In this document: piece after piece, positions 51,347 to 63,762 of the stretch
How the letters are laid out: each line of letters starts with the position of its first letter
Position numbering within the stretch: the first letter of the stretch is position 1
Assembly: GCA_037127315.1 (NCBI GenBank)
Contig: JBBBDQ010000398.1
Location: 4,261,001 to 4,325,000, forward strand
Origin: Ascarosepion bandense
Taxonomy: Eukaryota; Mollusca; Cephalopoda; Sepiida; Sepiidae
Direction of reading: 5' to 3'
DNA length: 64,000 nt
Made by a program: the position numbers and the translations under genes
The notes under the pieces: model-generated
The model's database searches: none
What the model was told of the DNA's origin: nothing
The model's input: the letters and a program-made list of their open reading frames with translations, nothing else

Positions 51347-51516
51347 TTAATTGACGGTTACTGTTCCAGAGTTAAATAAAATTGGATTTCCAGTTCTTTC
51401 TAAAGTTAAATCTATAATTCTAACAACTTCACTTAAACTCTAAAAAAGGTATTTCTATTTATTTTTCTTCAATAGAATTATCCAGCTTTGCCGGTAAATT
51501 TTCATTGTAAGTCCAG

Positions 51517-52095
51517 ACGCTTTTCCCCCTTCAAATTTATCCAAAATAGCATTATCTCTGTGCAAATGTATATGCTGAACTCAAATCAACTGTTAGTTAT
51601 TGAAGAAACTTACCTTTTCTTATCTAAATGTCCATAAAAGAACGAACTATATCTTGCACTTTTTATCTCCCGTAACTCTCACGAAGTCATGTAATTAACT
51701 GCAGAATGACGTACTGCGTAATGCAACGAATTTTGCCAGATTTTTGGTCGACTTTTCTTCATTTACTGATACTTCCGGCGATGTACTTCCGGTAAAAAAG
51801 TAATACGCTATTGTATTTCTACGCTTGTTACTTTCATAACAGGAAGTACATTGCCGGAAGTTTCAGTCAAGGAAGAAAAACAACCAAAATTCGATAAAAA
51901 ATTCTGCAGTTAATTACATGACTTCGTGAGAGTTACGGGAGAGAAAAAGTGCGAGATTTGTTCGTTTTTTTATGGACTTTCAAAGCAAAAAAGGTAAGTT
52001 TCTTCAATAAGTAATTGTTGATTTGAGTTCAGCATATACATTTGCACAGAAATAATGCTATTTTGGATAAATTTGAAGGGGGAAAAGCCGTCGAC
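51517..52095. mobile_element. Foldback element with arms of about 250 bp
   Basis: The left arm (51517-51795) and right arm (about 51838-52095) are inverted copies. Both contain GCTTTTCCCCCTTCAAATTT at the outer end, AATGTATATGCTGAACTCAA, GAAGAAACTTACCTTTT, CCCGTAACTCTCACGAAGTC and ATGTAATTAACTGCAG. The loop is about 45 bp, flanked by an inverted ACTTCCGG motif. Arms look over 85 percent alike by eye. The outward-reading strand of the right arm has ATGGACTTTCAAAGC followed by AAAAAAGGTAAGT, an exon-and-donor-like string. No transposase seen. Confidence 0.92.
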
Positions 52096-52359
52096 ACCTA
52101 AAACTAACATTTACCACGTTGCCTATCATTCAGTTCACAGCCAACCATGGTTTTTGGGACAAGGACAGAGTTTTATCCCTTGTTTTCTGTTTAACTTTAT
52201 TTTTCCAGTTCTTTCTAAAAACTATTTCACATCCATACTTCTAACATCTTTACTTACATTCTGAATCTTTATTTACAATTTATTTGCTTTTAATTTTTTC
52301 CATTCCGGAGGAATTGATTTGTTAGCTTATCTAGTTAACTTTCCTCACCGCCTTGGCAT
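52096..52359. other. No recognisable feature
   Basis: Contains TTCCAGTTCTTTCTAAA, also found at 51389-51405. Otherwise unassigned. Confidence 0.4.
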
Positions 52360-52500
52360 CAGGTCGTACCGTAATGGTTAACAAGCTTGTGTGGCTAGAA
52401 TTATTACAATTGAGGAATGATTTCATTTTCACTAGATATCCAATATGTTCAGATTTGTGCCACATCTAAACAGCGTTTAGAAAATCACCTTTCTTTACCG
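52360..52500 (+). mobile_element. tRNA-derived SINE, second type
   Basis: Box A-like ACCGTAATGGTTAACAAGC and a degenerate box B (GATTTCATTTTCACTAG). The tail GTGCCACATCTAAACAGCG and TTTAGAAAATCACC is shared with 61750-61895. Confidence 0.7.
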
Positions 52501-52694
52501 GTCTTTGCATTTTAAAGGTGATTATTGGTAACTTTTCATTCTATCACAGTTGCACTTACTGTTATTCCTGTTGTGTAGGACCGCTCATTTTATGGTTCTC
52601 ATTTAAATTTGGTGGTGATAATATTTTCTATTTAGTGCAATTGCACAACAGTTGTCCAAATTCTCGATTTAGAGAAAAATTAATGAAAAATTTT
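52501..52694. other. No recognisable feature
   Basis: Short unassigned spacer. Confidence 0.4.
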
Positions 52695-52925
52695 TAAATA
52701 TAAAGTCAATAGACATCTTCTATCTCAGTAACTCACATCCTTTCTCTCAAGCTCTTTTCTCCATCCACTCCACCCCCATTAGATCGGTATTCTCATTCGT
52801 CTATTAGCCTCCTCCTGACATCCCTTATAACTAACCCCTCTTCCTCATCAGTTTCCCCTATGTAAGCCTCTGCGCAACAGTGGCAGTAAAACTGACTTGC
52901 TTGAGGTGAAATAATAAAAAATACA
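52695..52925 (+). mobile_element. Jockey-like LINE, 3' tail fragment
   Basis: Starts in the FK.KVNRHL region (AATATAAAGTCAATAGACATC), then follows the 3' UTR of the copy at 30745-34030 closely (CTCCTGACAT, ACTAACCCCTCTT). It ends GCGCAACAGTGGCAGTAAAA and GAAATAATAAAAAATAC. Confidence 0.85.
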
Positions 52926-53154
52926 AGTATACTCTACAACGAAATAAATTAAAAATTCAATAAATCACTCAATAAATCTCGGGCCTAACTAATAGGCTAG
53001 TACTTCATAAAAATCATATGGGTTTTTTTTTATTAGTGGTGCCATTTATATGGATTTATTGGATGATGTGTTACCTTGATTCATGTTTACCATTGGCTTT
53101 CCGGTTCCTTCTAGACTTTAGTGAAAGCGAATGAGAAAACTTTAAAAGCTAAAG
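52926..53154. other. No recognisable feature
   Basis: Short unassigned spacer. Confidence 0.4.
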
Positions 53155-53230
53155 TTTTCTTTCACTCCCAGTAGCCTCTTGCATCTTAGTAGCATTATCG
53201 CCTTGCTAGGTGTGACGTGATTAAAAAAAC
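53155..53230 (+). mobile_element. Jockey-like LINE 3' terminus
   Basis: CCCAGTAGCCTCTTGCATCT, TAGTAGCATT and GTGACGTGATTAAAAAAA resemble the terminal 70 bp of the family (GTAACCCCCTGC.CAACAGTGGC...GATTAAAA). Very short, strongly diverged. Confidence 0.55.
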
Positions 53231-54733
53231 ATAATGATTCTTTAAAAGAAACGATGTAGACATGTCATATTCAACTATCAAATTTATTAAACGGAACAAA
53301 TACTGTTTTTGTAACAAACAATTTCTTCTACAAAAGTAATATGCAGAAGGAAAGCATGAAAGGAAATAGCGAGAAAAACTTTTACTTTTGCAGTAATGCA
53401 GATTATTTAAAAGAAAACCTAAATACTGAAATAATTAACACGTTTTAACAAATTAAATTTCTCCGTGGGGAGGTTAATTATCAAAAAGTGCAATCATTTT
53501 TGCGCAGGCGTACAACACATAACGATTTGAACGCTAAGTGTTGTCTGCTCTGTGCCAATAAATCCTGACTTCTATTGGTGTTATCTTGTGAATGTCGTCA
53601 TTTCATGTCACCTCAAGCGTTTTTTTGGTTTATCTCTTTTAATGTCTTCCGTTTTCCTTTTTTTTATTTTCCTGAGTTTCTTTTTATCTTTATTATTTTA
53701 TTTGTTTCTTTATACTTTTATTTAATTTATTTACACTGTTTATTGTTTATCATTTTATCTTTTATTTCGGTAATTATTTATTTTAATAACTTGACTTTCT
53801 TTCTTGTTTTTTTCTTTGTTTCATTCATTCTGTTTATTTTTATATTAGCTAAATGCAACCGCCCTTTCGACTCCAACTGTATTTGAATAGCTGACGCTAA
53901 ACTCCAAAAGAGTAACACACGTTAGAGGCAGTGAAAGTGAATGAAAAGACTGAGAGTAGGCAGGATTGAAGAAAGGATAAAAAATTATAGGATACAAATC
54001 CTATATCATCTAACAGTAAACTAAAACACACAAAGAAAGATTGCACACACGAAAAATCGGATTCAAATGACTAAAAACATTTTGGAAAAACCCAACAAAG
54101 GCAAATTTCACATGTCAGTGTGAAAAGCAGAATTCCGGAACATCATTGGATAAGAAAAAAAAATACATATTACAACGTCAGTAAAGCGTTTTTTCACATC
54201 TAAAAAGGAAGCTGCCTCTGATAGCTGATCACATGACTGAAATCCACTACTTAACCGCGTCCGTGAACGGTCAAGAGTCAAAAAGGTGCAGAGATTAGAG
54301 GGGCTAGAGAACTGACAGACAGGTCCGTCGCCGACTCGACCAATACAAAAAAGAAGAAGAAGGAAAGAAAAACAACAAGATATCTTCAACTACCCATAAA
54401 ACGTTTTACATTTCTCGCCAGCCAGAAAGAAGAAGGAACACAGATTTTATTAGTTAAGTAGACTGATTAATCGTTTTACATACAGGAATTCTGCTACTGA
54501 CTACTATCTCTATGTGACCCTTTTCCCTCTCTCCGGTTATTTCTCACTCACACTCCTTTTCACTTTAAATTAATAAACCCTTTTCTTTTCCACCTACTTG
54601 CACATAAAAAATAAACAATCATTGTTCTACTACTCTGTTAAATTACAGACAGCAAAATATAGATACTTTTTTGTTCAACCAACATTCGCTTAAGCCTAAA
54701 AAAATATACAAAAGAAATATACAAATTGTTAAC

Positions 54734-54771
<38 letters not shown>

Positions 54772-54849
54772 AAATATACTATTTTCTAATTTTATACTAA
54801 CATATCTTATTGCGTTGTCTTTTCTTGAAATTTGTGTTATATTTTATGG
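53231..54849. other. No gene recognised; one (TA)14
   Basis: 53600-53860 is T-rich low complexity; the open frame there (53575-53886) is mostly F, I and L and not credible. (TA)n at 54740-54767. Nothing else supported. Confidence 0.5.
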
Positions 54850-56515
54850 ACAGAATATCCCGCATTAATTTCTTCCTTTTAGTCCGGGTGTTCTGTAACC
54901 CCACAAGATGAACCGGAAGAAGATAGAAGATTGACGTTGCATTTACACCTTTGAAGCTTGTAGTTATCAGGGAAACAAGTAAACGTAAAGTGGAAAGTGG
55001 AAGAAAAAAAAGAAAATTGTTGGAGTATTTATGTGACCATTTTACCAAAATAATTCTTTACAAACAATTATTCTAAAAACATTTATTCGAATTGCAAATT
55101 GTTTGAATGGAAATTAATCGAAAGGACAATTATTTTAAATGATAAATATTCGAAGTGCAAAATACATTATTGTAATAAAAGAAGTAAAAATTTAAAGAGA
55201 AAATGCACAAATGGTAATTACTTGAAACACAAATATCGTTAATAGAATAGTCAGTAAGAAAAAAATTATGACCTTACATTATATGATACTGCACGCAAAT
55301 AATTACTTACTGAAATGTCCTCGTTAAAGGATGTTATTAATTTTTAAAAGTTTTTCTTTTGCGTCGTGGTAATTATTGACGCTCTTGATATAATGACAAC
55401 CTGCTCTGACTTTTGTAATATGAACTCCTTGCAACTCCAGTTATCATTTAAGAGCACCTAAGAATTTCTATATTGTCGGATGACACTTGATACAAAACAA
55501 TCCCTTGCCGTCCTTCAAGTGCGTTATTAGTTCTAAATGAATCAGCATTGATCTCTTCCAAAGCAAGATCTTGTACGTAATTCAAACATATATTTTGATT
55601 AATTCTTATTTAGTATAATTGTTCTTTCGATTACGTTTTATCAAAACAACTTATAATTCCAATAAATGTTGTTCAAATAATTGTTTACGAATAATTGTTT
55701 TATTACATTTTACTCGAAACAGTTCGAGTTAAAGAGATTATTTTGCCAGATCTGTTGCATTTACCTATTCCAAAAGTAAAAGGGTGGGACCTAAATCCCA
55801 ATCTAGTAGCATGCTTAAAGTCATGTAGTCAGAGCACCAAGGAAATAGACTCTTCAATGCTGTTGCCATGAAAATATTTGTAGAAAAGATAGAAGGAAGC
55901 CATGTCATAAAACTAAAGTCGTAATTCTAGTTCAGTATCAGTTACATTAACATTTTTTCTTTTGATTTTTCAAGAAACTCGATGTGTACACCAGAAGCAA
56001 CAGATAAGAGATGTCAATATATTCATTGTAAAGAGGAATAGGGTAGATTTGTAAATCTGCAAGATAGATTCTGACGAGAAAAATATTCTGGTGTGACACA
56101 GTGACCCAAATTTTATTGCAATAGCTGCAGTTAATAATTCTATATTGTCGCCCCCTTCAAGTCAGAGAAAAACGAGATGCCAAGAAGGCGTTCTGTGTTA
56201 GTCTCCTGGGGTTTAGCGTCAGCCATGCAATAATAGAAGGCAGAAAATATTTTTCATGTTGGTCAAATAAAAACAGTTTTGTTTTAGAACCCATTTCTTG
56301 TTCCAGTTAACAACTGATTGGGGGTCTTTTTCAAGAGCAGTTGCCAGACTTACTTTGTCAGATCTGTTGTATTTGCTACTGAGACATGTAGCATCATCTG
56401 CATAAGTACCTCGTTGAGGATTGACGATATCGGGAGGATCATTGGTGATAATCAGAAATAGCGTAGGAACCACTAAAAAACCTTGGAGGATACCTGAGTT
56501 TTTTTAGAAAGAATC
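54850..56515 (-). mobile_element. Jockey-like LINE, split by a foldback element
   Basis: The 3' part is at 54850-55033 (FF..LSTLRLLVSLITTSFKG-like, corresponding to the LWNSLP and NSYNLQ.FK segment in shifted frames). The alignment resumes at about 55749 and continues to 56515 with the segment near 55875 (TATTTGTAGAAAAG), a reversed IYKST region, and an open frame 56219-56473 holding FLIITNDPPDIVNPQRG and TYADDATCLSSKYNRSDKVS with the catalytic YADD. Many stops. Confidence 0.85.
55034..55748. mobile_element. Foldback element with subrepeat-bearing arms inside the LINE
   Basis: Inverted arms start CAAAATAAT.TCTTTA and share ACAATTATTC, AACATTTATT.GAATT..AA, TTGTTT and AATCGAAAG.ACAATTAT over roughly 130-150 bp (left 55034-55150, right 55600-55748). 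Each arm itself consists of short diverged units of the ATTATTCGAA...GAA kind. The centre of about 450 bp is unassigned and non-coding. No clear target duplication was found. Confidence 0.85.
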
Positions 56516-58427
56516 CGAAACAAAAATTTCCAATAGATTTCTTGAGTAGGTACAGATCTTTTTCTATTTAATGCTTTTAGCAGTTGATTGGTTTATAACT
56601 AATCCAATATCAGTTCTCTTTTCCCCTACATATTGTAAGCACAAACGACAATATTGTTTCATGCAGGTATAATATTTGAAGAAGAAAATTCAAGTATACG
56701 AAACACACATTTCTTAACACGATAACTAATTTTTTCATCTGTTATTGAATAATATTTTTACACGAACTGGTTATCTATTCGATAGCGCATCGTGCACTAA
56801 AATAGCTCACAAATGATAGTAAACGATTAACATCTGAGGGAAGTCGATAGATATCCGCTCTCGGAAGATGGGATCGTGTCCCAAGTTTTTTCTTACAACA
56901 TTTTGGGGATTAAAGCAACGTCAATTTCAACCAAAGGAAATTAATTTATAATTCCTTTTGAAAATATTTAAGTGGAATGGTGCTAATGGATATTAATCAA
57001 CCCAATTATGTTGCGATAGACGTACGTTATTAATTATTGACAAATTGAACATTTTTTACATTTTATAATAATGTTATAAGCAGGGTGAATTAGGTCGGAT
57101 TTTTATATACATCGACACGTTGATTATTTTTTAAATCTGTTTTCACTTAGCTCAGTAAACAGTAATGTTCAGGTTTGTACTTGAGAGTGTAGGTAAGATT
57201 TGTTTCTATTTATGCCTGAAACTATACATAAAAACGGACAGGCTTATAGTTCAATCTAATGGTGAATAATACTCTAATTTATAGTTTACTTGAGAGGGAA
57301 ATATTGGTCGGCTATATACTTGACTTTGTAAGTAAAAATGTGAATTAACCACTCCTTGAATCATGCAAGAGCAGACTATGCTTGTATTTGTAAACCGAGC
57401 CCAGGGAGTTAAAAGAAGCGCCAATCTGTATTTAGTCTAGATACCTCCACTAAATCGCTGAAAGAACAGCATAGTATAAAAAAGGCTCCAAATTTAATAA
57501 AAACTGAATTATCAAAATATATATGTTATTATTAAGAGGAAATATCAAATTATCTTTAATTATACTTCTAACCTTTCATGCCCTTCTAAAATATTGGAAA
57601 TTTTGGTAAAAAATTTTATTTTGATTTTAGTTCGTGGTTAATTAAATCGTAACGAGAGTTTACAATGGAAAAAATAATATTACATAACTCAGTTTTTTTT
57701 TCCGATGACAAACACATTGATTTGGAAATCCTTGAAAAAGTCAAATAATTGTTGGATTTTCATGAAACCTTCAGGACTTATTCAGAAATGAATGAAATTG
57801 TTTTTTTTAAATTATTATTTTAAAATCTTGTTATAAATGTATTTTACTACATTTGTTACCACCCTTCACGTAAATTGATGAAATTGTAAGAAATTATATT
57901 TTTTTGCAAAAACTGGTTTTATTAGTTAAACGCAGAAAGATTGGGTTATGTAAATCATCTATGTTTTTATAAATTTTGCCTTTATTTCTGAAAATTTGCT
58001 CTGAATATTAACATAAAAAAGTGGAATATAACTATGACATTATTCAATTTGATAAACTCTTATTTCTTTGACTAAATAACATAAATTAAGGACATTATAA
58101 TCTGAAGAATATCATTTTCGATTAATAATTCAATTTTAAAAGAATTGTTTCTATTTCTTAATTATAATAATTGTTAAATATTCAAAATATTTTCAAAATA
58201 CTTCAGAGATTTGTTGGGGTTAGTTTATAAACTTATTAATTGAAAATTACAAGGTTGCCATCTTTACGACGATTCAGCCATTGTAAGCTCCGTCCTTCTT
58301 CAGGTGCTAAGAATTATGAATCGAAAACTTTACTTTGATCAGTTTGGTATATCATTTTAATTCCATGTGCAATACTACCTCCGGATGCTATTTAGTTATT
58401 CCTCTTTAACTTACCTCCCTAAATTAT
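56516..58427. other. AT-rich, nothing recognised
   Basis: Nearly 2 kb without coding signature, tandem structure or match to families found elsewhere in the window. Confidence 0.5.
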
Positions 58428-58439
58428 TTGTACACTAAT

Positions 58440-59350
58440 GTTATAGCAAGGTATTGCAGTCACAACATTTTAATTCAAGATATTAGAACTAACAAACACC
58501 TACATCTACTGGGCCATGTGTCAACATCTCAAAAGTATAGCCAAATACTGAGAACAAAAATATATTATTGCAGCTATAACACAACTGGAGATGGTAAAAC
58601 TTCATTTTTTAGCCTTGATAAATGAATATAATCGTTTGGGAAATCTTATGAGACAATATGGGCCATGTGTCTTCATCACAGAAATATAGATAAATAATGT
58701 TATGGTGCCCTACCTTTAGGAATGGACACATCCTCCGTCAATATAATACTACATGCGTGACTTCCGGGAGGTAATTGAGACGCAACTGTGACGCAGTCGT
58801 GTGACAATCAATATGTTGCGTAATTATACCGTTCGGACTTAGACTTCTATTTGCTGATTACTAACACCCATTAATGTATATATATATTGTTCTGTTATTC
58901 TACTACACTGTTTGAACCTACCTTCTTGTTTCCGCGGCTTACTTCCTGGACCAAACAGTGCCGAACAACTTGCTGACGAAGATTTCGTCACAACAAATAA
59001 AGCTACATAAATGTATTACTGCAGCCATAACACAACTAAAAATGATAAAACATCATTTTTCAGCCTTGATAAATTAATATAATCGTTTTGGCAGTCTTGG
59101 GAGACTACATGGGCCATGTGTCTTCATCTCAGAAATATAGACAAATAATGAGACAAAAATGTATTAATACAACAAAAACACGATTGGAATTGATAAAACT
59201 TCATTTTCCAGCCTTGATAACTGAATATAATCGTTTTGGCAGTCTTGTGAGACAAAATGGGCCATATGTCCTCATCTGAGAAGTATACACAAATATGGAG
59301 ACTTAAAATGTACTAATGCAGCCATAACAAGACTGGAGTCGATAAAACAT
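58440..59350 (+). repeat. Tandem repeat of about 140-150 bp, split by a solo LTR
   Basis: GGGCCATGTG or GGGCCATATG occurs at 58511, 58650, 59111 and 59259. Units share CATCTCAGAAATATAGACAA, ATGTATTAATGCAGCCATAA, AACTGGA.TTGATAAAACTTC, TTTTTCAGCCTTGATAA and GAATATAATCGTTTTGGCAG. The 461 bp gap between the second and third marker equals one unit plus the 298 bp LTR and its duplication. Confidence 0.9.
58698..58995. mobile_element. Solo LTR, 298 bp, with 5 bp target duplication
   Basis: Begins TGTTATGGTGCCC and ends GTCACAACA, with TGTT/AACA inverted ends. AATAA lies at 58693-58697 and 58996-59000. Excising it with one AATAA restores the tandem unit. More GC-rich than its surroundings, with a TATATATATATTG box near 58877. 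Consistent with a Gypsy-type LTR left by recombination. Confidence 0.85.
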
Positions 59351-59880
59351 ATTTGTACCATCAGAAGTCAGTTTACTTGGAATGAAACTAAGCAGGTATT
59401 ATTAAGAAGTGCTGAAATGAATACGTGTATCATCTCAAAATCCTAACATCATTCCCTCATTGTCAACCATTAAAGTTTTCAGCTCACTTTCATATATTCA
59501 TCTCTTTCTTAATCGATGTAAAATTAGTCATCAACCCTCATTGTTTTCACATATCCTCATAAAGGTTGCCTCTTTCGCTGTAACCCTACTAAATTAAGGG
59601 GCTCTTGGGCCTTGTACAGAGTAAACATCATTGTATAAAAAATATAAAAAATGATTCAGTTCGGAATTCTAAGCACGACACCGAGTAGAACGAGAGAAGC
59701 TTGAAGAACGCCGCAGGATATGACAGCCGAAACGTTTGTACTATAGCAACCCAGATAAGCGTGTTCGTCTGAATAGCGCAGCTTATAATGAATGTAATTT
59801 CTTCCTTGATTGCACGGTCGTGTCTCTTCAAGAATTCCTGATAAAGGACTGTTCACAACAAAAAATAAAACATATCACAG
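59351..59880. other. No gene recognised
   Basis: 59690-59750 contains GACAGCCGAAACGTTTGTA, a motif often seen beside retroelement ends. No element could be delimited. Confidence 0.4.
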
Positions 59881-59881
59881 A

Positions 59882-60984
<1,103 letters not shown>

Positions 60985-61130
60985 GCACGGTGGTGAAATA
61001 GACAACCGCTCGGATTATGAAATCGGAGAACTGAGTTCAAATTTCAGTCGAACCCGTTTACGAGCTAATACCTTTTGAAAAGGTATAAATCTATCTATTC
61101 TTCCCCCAGCTGTAGTACAATCTAGATACT
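60985..61130 (+). mobile_element. tRNA-derived SINE
   Basis: GCACGGTGGTGAAATAGACA (box A region) and GAGTTCAAATTTC (box B) followed by ACCTTTTGAAAAGGTATAAA and TTCCCCCAGCTGTAG, parallel to the tail ATACCTTTGAGAAAGGTATC...CTCCAGTTATGG of the SINE at 9424-9590. Confidence 0.75.
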
Positions 61131-61261
61131 ATAGACATGAGTGGCAACAAATCTAAGAAAAGGCAAACTACGCATTCAAGCAGTGCCCACAAAAAAACAC
61201 TTCTACAGCGGCTTTGAGTCACGGCATAAAAAAAAGTATTAAACAAAAGATATTGGTTCTT

Positions 61262-61460
61262 TTTTGTTATTCACCTCCCCATAAAACTGGTTCTGGGTAT
61301 GGCAGTAAGGTCTATGATTGGGATGTTGTGAAAACCTTGGAACCACCTCTTAATTTCTGTTGCTCCAGGATATCCTGACCCGGAGTGGCAGTACCTGTTA
61401 GGGGAACATCTATAGGCAAATAGTTTACACTCAAAGTGGGGTCAAAACACTATAAAAGTA
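61262..61460 (-). repeat. Dispersed repeat W, copy 2
   Basis: Reverse complement of the repeat at 28195-28385. Confidence 0.8.
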
Positions 61461-61675
61461 TAAAAATACACTTTTAGAGAAATATATACATAAAAATATA
61501 CTTTTATAGAAAAATATTTATTTTTGAAGGAAATACATTTTTGAAGAAAATATTATTACCTTACAATATTTTCGAAGGAAAAAATAATATTGCCATAATA
61601 CATTTTTGAAAGAAAAACATTATTATTAGCAATATATTTTTAAATGCAAAAGTAGAAAAAAATTTTCATTTTCTA

Positions 61676-61695
61676 TCTATCTATCTATCTATCTA

Positions 61696-61727
<32 letters not shown>
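61676..61727. repeat. (TCTA)n-(TA)n microsatellite
   Basis: TCTA tetranucleotides followed by a TA run. Confidence 0.96.
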
Positions 61728-61728
<1 letters not shown>

Positions 61729-61749
61729 ATTTGGTCATATCTGTCTATC

Positions 61750-61895
61750 TTGGGAACATCGGCGTGATGTAATGGTTAGCAAGCTTGTCTTGCTAAAACC
61801 TATTACAATAGAATAGTGAGTTTAATCCTCACTAGGCGTGCCCTACTTTTGACCTTTTGCCACATTTAAGCTGCGCTTAGAAAATCAACTATCTA
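61750..61895 (+). mobile_element. tRNA-derived SINE, second type
   Basis: Box A-like GTGATGTAATGGTTAGCAAG, box B-like AGTTTAATCCTCACTAG, and a tail with TTTGCCACATTTAAGCTGCG and CTTAGAAAATCAAC, matching 52360-52500. Better preserved than that copy. Confidence 0.8.
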
Positions 61896-62415
61896 TATAA
61901 CTATCAATCTCTCTATCTTTCCCTATTTTGGAATCGTCGAGGTGAATGATACACAGAGAAGAATGAGTGTTTGCTTGATATATGTGCTCAGCACAGTATC
62001 CAGTGCTGAAGAATTTTATACAAAGAATATAGAACAATAATTTACAAACAGTTAACAAGATACAACTTACGAGCAATGAGCCAGTTCATCGGTTAGAGTG
62101 CTGAAAGGATGCTAGCTACTCTACAACACTATTCATTCAGATTAGAATTATTAGCATTTTTAATGTGGCTCATTAATCTGATTGTCTGATGGATCTCGAA
62201 TTCACTTGCTTCTAATTTCTTAGTCAATGCTACAATGCTGGATCTTTCAAGATCTACTCTTCCTCTCGCCACTGTCGTATATTCTATTTATTACGTTATT
62301 GTCGATATCCAAAACGACTATAATTGAGAAGATTTCTATTGCTAACTCATATGGACTCTTGAGATTTTGGCTGTGTGTTTTATACAGTTCGTTGTATACC
62401 AGCTCGATATAACAT
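61896..62415. other. No gene recognised
   Basis: Unassigned spacer upstream of the PLE fragment. Confidence 0.4.
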
Positions 62416-62419
62416 AGTG

Positions 62420-62785
62420 ACGTGGACTGTAAAACCTGAAAACCAATGTTGGTTCTCGGCTAGTTGTTGAAGATGTATATAATAATGTTCCTGTTAGTGA
62501 AACCATTTATATAATCATTCACTCCTTATATAAACATACTTAAATCCTTATCTCTCTATCAAATCTAATATTCTCAAAACAAATTTTACTTGCCACTAAT
62601 GTTTCTTTCTACGATCATCACAGCGATATTTATGCACAAACTAAAGGTTTAAGTATGGGAAACTCTCTTGGTACGTGCTTCTCTAATTTTATTTTGTTGT
62701 ATATAAAGACGACGAATACCAAGGTTACGGATGCTGTATAACCTGCAAATCAATGTTGTTGCTCGGCTTGAAATATAACGACTGA
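62420..62785 (+). repeat. Pair of short direct repeats flanking a PLE fragment
   Basis: GACTGTAAAACCTGAAAACC followed by AATGTTGGTTCTCGGCT at 62425-62462, and TGCTGTATAACCTGCAAATC followed by AATGTTGTTGCTCGGCT at 62729-62766, are direct repeats on either side of the PLE piece. PLEs can carry terminal direct repeats, but these are short and their role is unclear. Confidence 0.6.
62486..62712 (+). pseudogene. Penelope-like RT fragment
   Basis: The translation reads NNVPVSETIYIIIHSLYKHT, then LATNVSFYDHHSDIYAQTKG and LSMGNSLGTCFSNFILLYIK. This follows the PLE palm between the first catalytic region (NVP.DETI) and the (G/S).MG..L....SNF motif. The YVDD box is not found downstream, where unrelated sequence follows. 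Confidence 0.75.
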
Positions 62786-63687
62786 CAAAATGTTTATAAA
62801 AATATATTCACTTGGGTTATTCCTTGAAATCAATGTGACGGTTGTGTGTAGAGAAGTGGTCAGAAGGGACACGCACATACGAACAAATGTAGACAGCACA
62901 TCACTTATTCATCCATCAGGTGACGTGTCGTAGTGTAGAAAATATGTTCGAAGCTGACAGCACACACGCATCGAGAGGCAATAGGCCGCGATCGTCCGCG
63001 GTATTTCCTGCCTCGTTCTCCGTTTTGATTCAAATCCCAACTCAGCACCTACTGCTTACTACTATTAATTTATTTCTTATGTTAAGTCATATCCTAATAC
63101 ATTGTTTACATAATTCCAAAGCCCATATTATTTGACCTTATTTATGCTGATTTCAAAACAATCAAATATTTTCCTGACATGAGAAATTTTACCCACATTC
63201 TTAAATTTGACAACGATCAAATATTTATAAAAGCAATGACTATTTTTTTTTTGTTAGCAATTTGCAATTTTTTTTGTTGTTTCCTAAAAATACACTTCTT
63301 CAGGAAGTTATTAACCAGCTCAGACAATCTACAACATGTGGAGCATTGTTGAGACATGTTATATCCAACAATAAAAAATACTTATTTGGTCCTATTTAGC
63401 AATATTTTTCGTCCTTTATCAAGGGATATATGTAAACGCAAAAAACGTTGGTACTATAGACAGTAATGTGTGCTATCACTTTCACATATAAAGACCCTTT
63501 CACTAAATAGCTGCTCATACCTTAATTGTACATGATTTCCTGTGTGCTTTTTATATCTCATTTTTATTTCTATCGACATATCACTCTAACTCAAGCTTTT
63601 CTCATATATCTATCTTAATTTTTCCGTATGTATCACAGTCATTTCATATCAAACTATATATAATTCACTGTCTATATCTAGGTAAGA
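62786..63687. other. No gene recognised
   Basis: 62840-63030 is locally GC-rich (CACACACGCATCGAGAGGC, CGCGATCGTCCGCGG) and could be an LTR or SINE piece; no ends could be fixed. Confidence 0.4.
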
Positions 63688-63704
63688 TTGTCTGTCTGTT
63701 TCTG

Positions 63705-63710
<6 letters not shown>

Positions 63711-63761
<51 letters not shown>

Positions 63762-63762
63762 C
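63711..63762. repeat. (CT)n-(TA)n microsatellite
   Basis: CT run followed by TA run. The remainder to the window end is pyrimidine-rich with scattered TCTA repeats. Confidence 0.95.
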
